Positions 5,348 to 7,089 of a DNA stretch of 7,089 bases are shown here, piece after piece (positions within the stretch are counted from its first letter, which is position 1; each line of letters begins with the position of its first letter). Made by a program: the position numbers and the translations under genes. A model generated the notes under the pieces. It saw nothing but the letters and a program-made list of their open reading frames with translations. It had not been told where the DNA came from and did no database searches. This DNA is from Planctomycetaceae bacterium UBA2972 (GTDB lineage Bacteria > Planctomycetota > Planctomycetia > Pirellulales > Pirellulaceae): assembly GCA_002348315.1 (NCBI GenBank), contig DEAW01000014.1:1-7089 (forward strand), read 5' to 3'.

Positions 5348-7060
5348 CTAATCCCACCACCAAGTATTCCCTGACAGCTCAACTTTACTATTGCCCTGAT
5401 ACTCTGCATTGAGAATCCCGTAATCATCACTTTTAAGATTACTGGCCGTAACAACCGGCCGGGGATCAACCGCCACACCACCACTGACTGCAGCAAGAAT
5501 CACTCCTTTGCCGGTGACTCGGTGACTAGCCACCGAAGAAACACTGGTGGCCGCCTGAGCTCGTTGAAGCTGATATCCATAAGAGTGTGTATAAAACTCC
5601 GGATCCCAATCAACCTTCCGATCTAATCCCTGAGTTTTAATCAGCATTGAAATGACGGCCAAATCAAAAACGTTTCGTAATTCCTGATACACCGGATAAC
5701 GCTCGGAAAGTAATTCGTAATTCTTCGTAAATTCAGTCGCAAATTGGCGAGTCAAGGCATCCGATTTCCCTGTATGCTGCCGATTCCCCAGCTTGCCAAT
5801 AATTTCGTTTTCACTGAGGACCTTGACAGCCGGTCCAACCACCTCATAGGCCAAGCCATCTTTGGATGCATGCAATGCCTGATAATTCGTGGTAAACCAC
5901 CATCGCAGCAAGTTCACATCAGTAGCAGGCTTGCCGGACTGAACCAGATTATCCAAATAGCTGTTCATACCCGGCACCCCCGGCACTTCCCCCAATCCTA
6001 TCAACTTCATGTGATGATCCGCTTCAATCAAAACACGAGCCAAATGGGTTTGTCCATCCGTCCCGAATACCTCGATATCCTGAGTCCCAACACTCGAGCG
6101 TAATCCCTCTATCCAGGCCTCCGTATTTTGTGGAGTCAAAGCCTTTCGCTCTTGCCGTTCCAGATATTGTTTTGCTTTGAGCAAATTAGCTGCTCGCGGT
6201 GTGATCGTACAGCCAAACGTCGGATTGTCGGAATAAGCATTTTGCATTAACTGAACCAGGTAATCCAATTTCAAGACTGGCTTGCCATTGTTCGCATTCA
6301 CAACTCGCCCATGACGATTCTCTCTCCACGGCCCGGCCGGACCAGCAATCACAATGTCACCCTGCTCCGGATAAACCAATACATACTGAATCCGATAGAT
6401 CCCGGCGAGATTTAGCATCGCTTCATTAGCACTTTGGCCACGCAACTGGAGCAACTCTAACTGACGTTGTAACCTAACAAGTGAGACCTTACGCAACGAT
6501 GAATGCTCGCGAATATCCTGCCCTTTATCGCTGAACATACCATCAAACTGGTGCCGACGAATTCCCTCAAGCTGAACACCATTTTTCACATCGAGCCGCA
6601 CCATCAATCCATCACGATCTACATAAATCCCACCGGGAAATGGAGTGATTGTTCCTGCTCCACCCAGATCGTCCCAACTATCCGGAGCCACCGTCGATTT
6701 AATGAGATCGATCAGCGTATCGAAGTCCGCCATCGCTGCGCCACCCTGGCCACCCTGTTCGGACTGTTCTGATCCTGAGCCACCAGCACCGGCCAGGCTG
6801 GTGTTATCGATCCTCTGAATTGTCGAAAGCGACTCAATCGCCCCCGAGCCCACTCCGGATGCAGCCTGATGCCGAGCCAAATTCAATAGCTGCTGACGCC
6901 GCAGTGTAACATTTCCATTTGCATTCGCACGTTGAAACGCCTGTACATACTCACCCGATCGAAGCAACTGGTCAAACTCACCTTTGCCCGACTGCTGCGC
7001 GAAGGAGCTACTTACGGTCAAAGTCAAGCATACAATCGCTGAAATTAATAATCTCATCAT
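5348..7060 (-). CDS. Exported DUF1598-type protein of unknown function
   Basis: 570 residues with a signal peptide (1-21, cleavage near SFA-Q). An N-terminal helical part (about 25-85) is followed by a Gly/Ser/Gln linker (90-109). Then come DFDTLIDLIKSTVAPDSWDD (112-131) with GGAGTITPFPGGIYV, a pattern shared by many planctomycete exported proteins, and a large C-terminal region with HLARVLIEADHHMKLIGLG (339-357), EVPGVPGMNSYLD (358-370), LRWWFTTNY (385-393), VKVLSENE (412-419), HTGKSDALTRQFATEF (429-444) and YPVYQELRNVFDLAVI (455-470). These match my memory of the DUF1598 family. No active site or membrane segment is recognised, and the protein ends in WWWD. Two adjacent ATGs (7060, 7057) can start it; no good Shine-Dalgarno sequence precedes either, and the promoter lies outside the window. 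An envelope role is inferred from the signal peptide only. Confidence 0.88.
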   Translation of the reverse strand: MMRLLISAIVCLTLTVSSSFAQQSGKGEFDQLLRSGEYVQAFQRANANGNVTLRRQQLLNLARHQAASGVGSGAIESLSTIQRIDNTSLAGAGGSGSEQSEQGGQGGAAMADFDTLIDLIKSTVAPDSWDDLGGAGTITPFPGGIYVDRDGLMVRLDVKNGVQLEGIRRHQFDGMFSDKGQDIREHSSLRKVSLVRLQRQLELLQLRGQSANEAMLNLAGIYRIQYVLVYPEQGDIVIAGPAGPWRENRHGRVVNANNGKPVLKLDYLVQLMQNAYSDNPTFGCTITPRAANLLKAKQYLERQERKALTPQNTEAWIEGLRSSVGTQDIEVFGTDGQTHLARVLIEADHHMKLIGLGEVPGVPGMNSYLDNLVQSGKPATDVNLLRWWFTTNYQALHASKDGLAYEVVGPAVKVLSENEIIGKLGNRQHTGKSDALTRQFATEFTKNYELLSERYPVYQELRNVFDLAVISMLIKTQGLDRKVDWDPEFYTHSYGYQLQRAQAATSVSSVASHRVTGKGVILAAVSGGVAVDPRPVVTASNLKSDDYGILNAEYQGNSKVELSGNTWWWD

Positions 7061-7089
7061 TACATTTTCAACTACGAGAACATTTATAG

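Overview
The window looks like a chromosomal piece from a member of the Planctomycetota. This is inferred from family resemblance, not from a database match. The supporting signs are a DUF1598-type exported protein, a cytochrome with one C-terminal CxxCH of a form I associate with planctomycetes, an ApbE with an N-terminal RRDFLKGRA start, and a HEAT-like LDDESFxVRxxAxxxLxxLG module of the kind found in many planctomycete proteins. Gene starts are mixed: some have good Shine-Dalgarno sequences, others have none.

Layout: positions 1-430 hold no gene. They contain a repeat field built on GGGTGGCAC: two full 73-bp tandem copies, a partial third copy, isolated copies and one inverted copy. The partial copy runs into the stop codon of the first gene. 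At 431-1411 (minus) lies an exported cytochrome c'-like protein. A 150-bp divergent spacer separates it from apbE (1576-2691, plus), an FAD:protein FMN transferase. Convergent with apbE, 22 bp away, is an exported protein with a HEAT-like module (2714-3742, minus). Upstream of that is a strong intrinsic terminator (3811-3852), which closes the transcript of an exported, Glu/His-rich helical-repeat protein (3890-5263, minus). Before it in the same direction is a DUF1598-type exported protein (5348-7060, minus), complete at its start codon but with only 29 bp of leader in the window.

Four of the five genes encode proteins with clear signal peptides, so most of the window serves the cell envelope or periplasm. 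ApbE normally attaches FMN covalently to exported redox proteins, so it would act in the same compartment as the cytochrome across the divergent spacer. No FMN-acceptor protein is visible here. No classical operon is evident: the coiled-coil gene has its own candidate promoter and terminator, and the cytochrome and apbE diverge.

The most unusual items are the repeat field that supplies the cytochrome stop codon and the helical-hairpin repeat protein with its in-frame hexanucleotide (Glu-His) tract. I see no evidence of a defence, CRISPR, retron or biosynthetic system.
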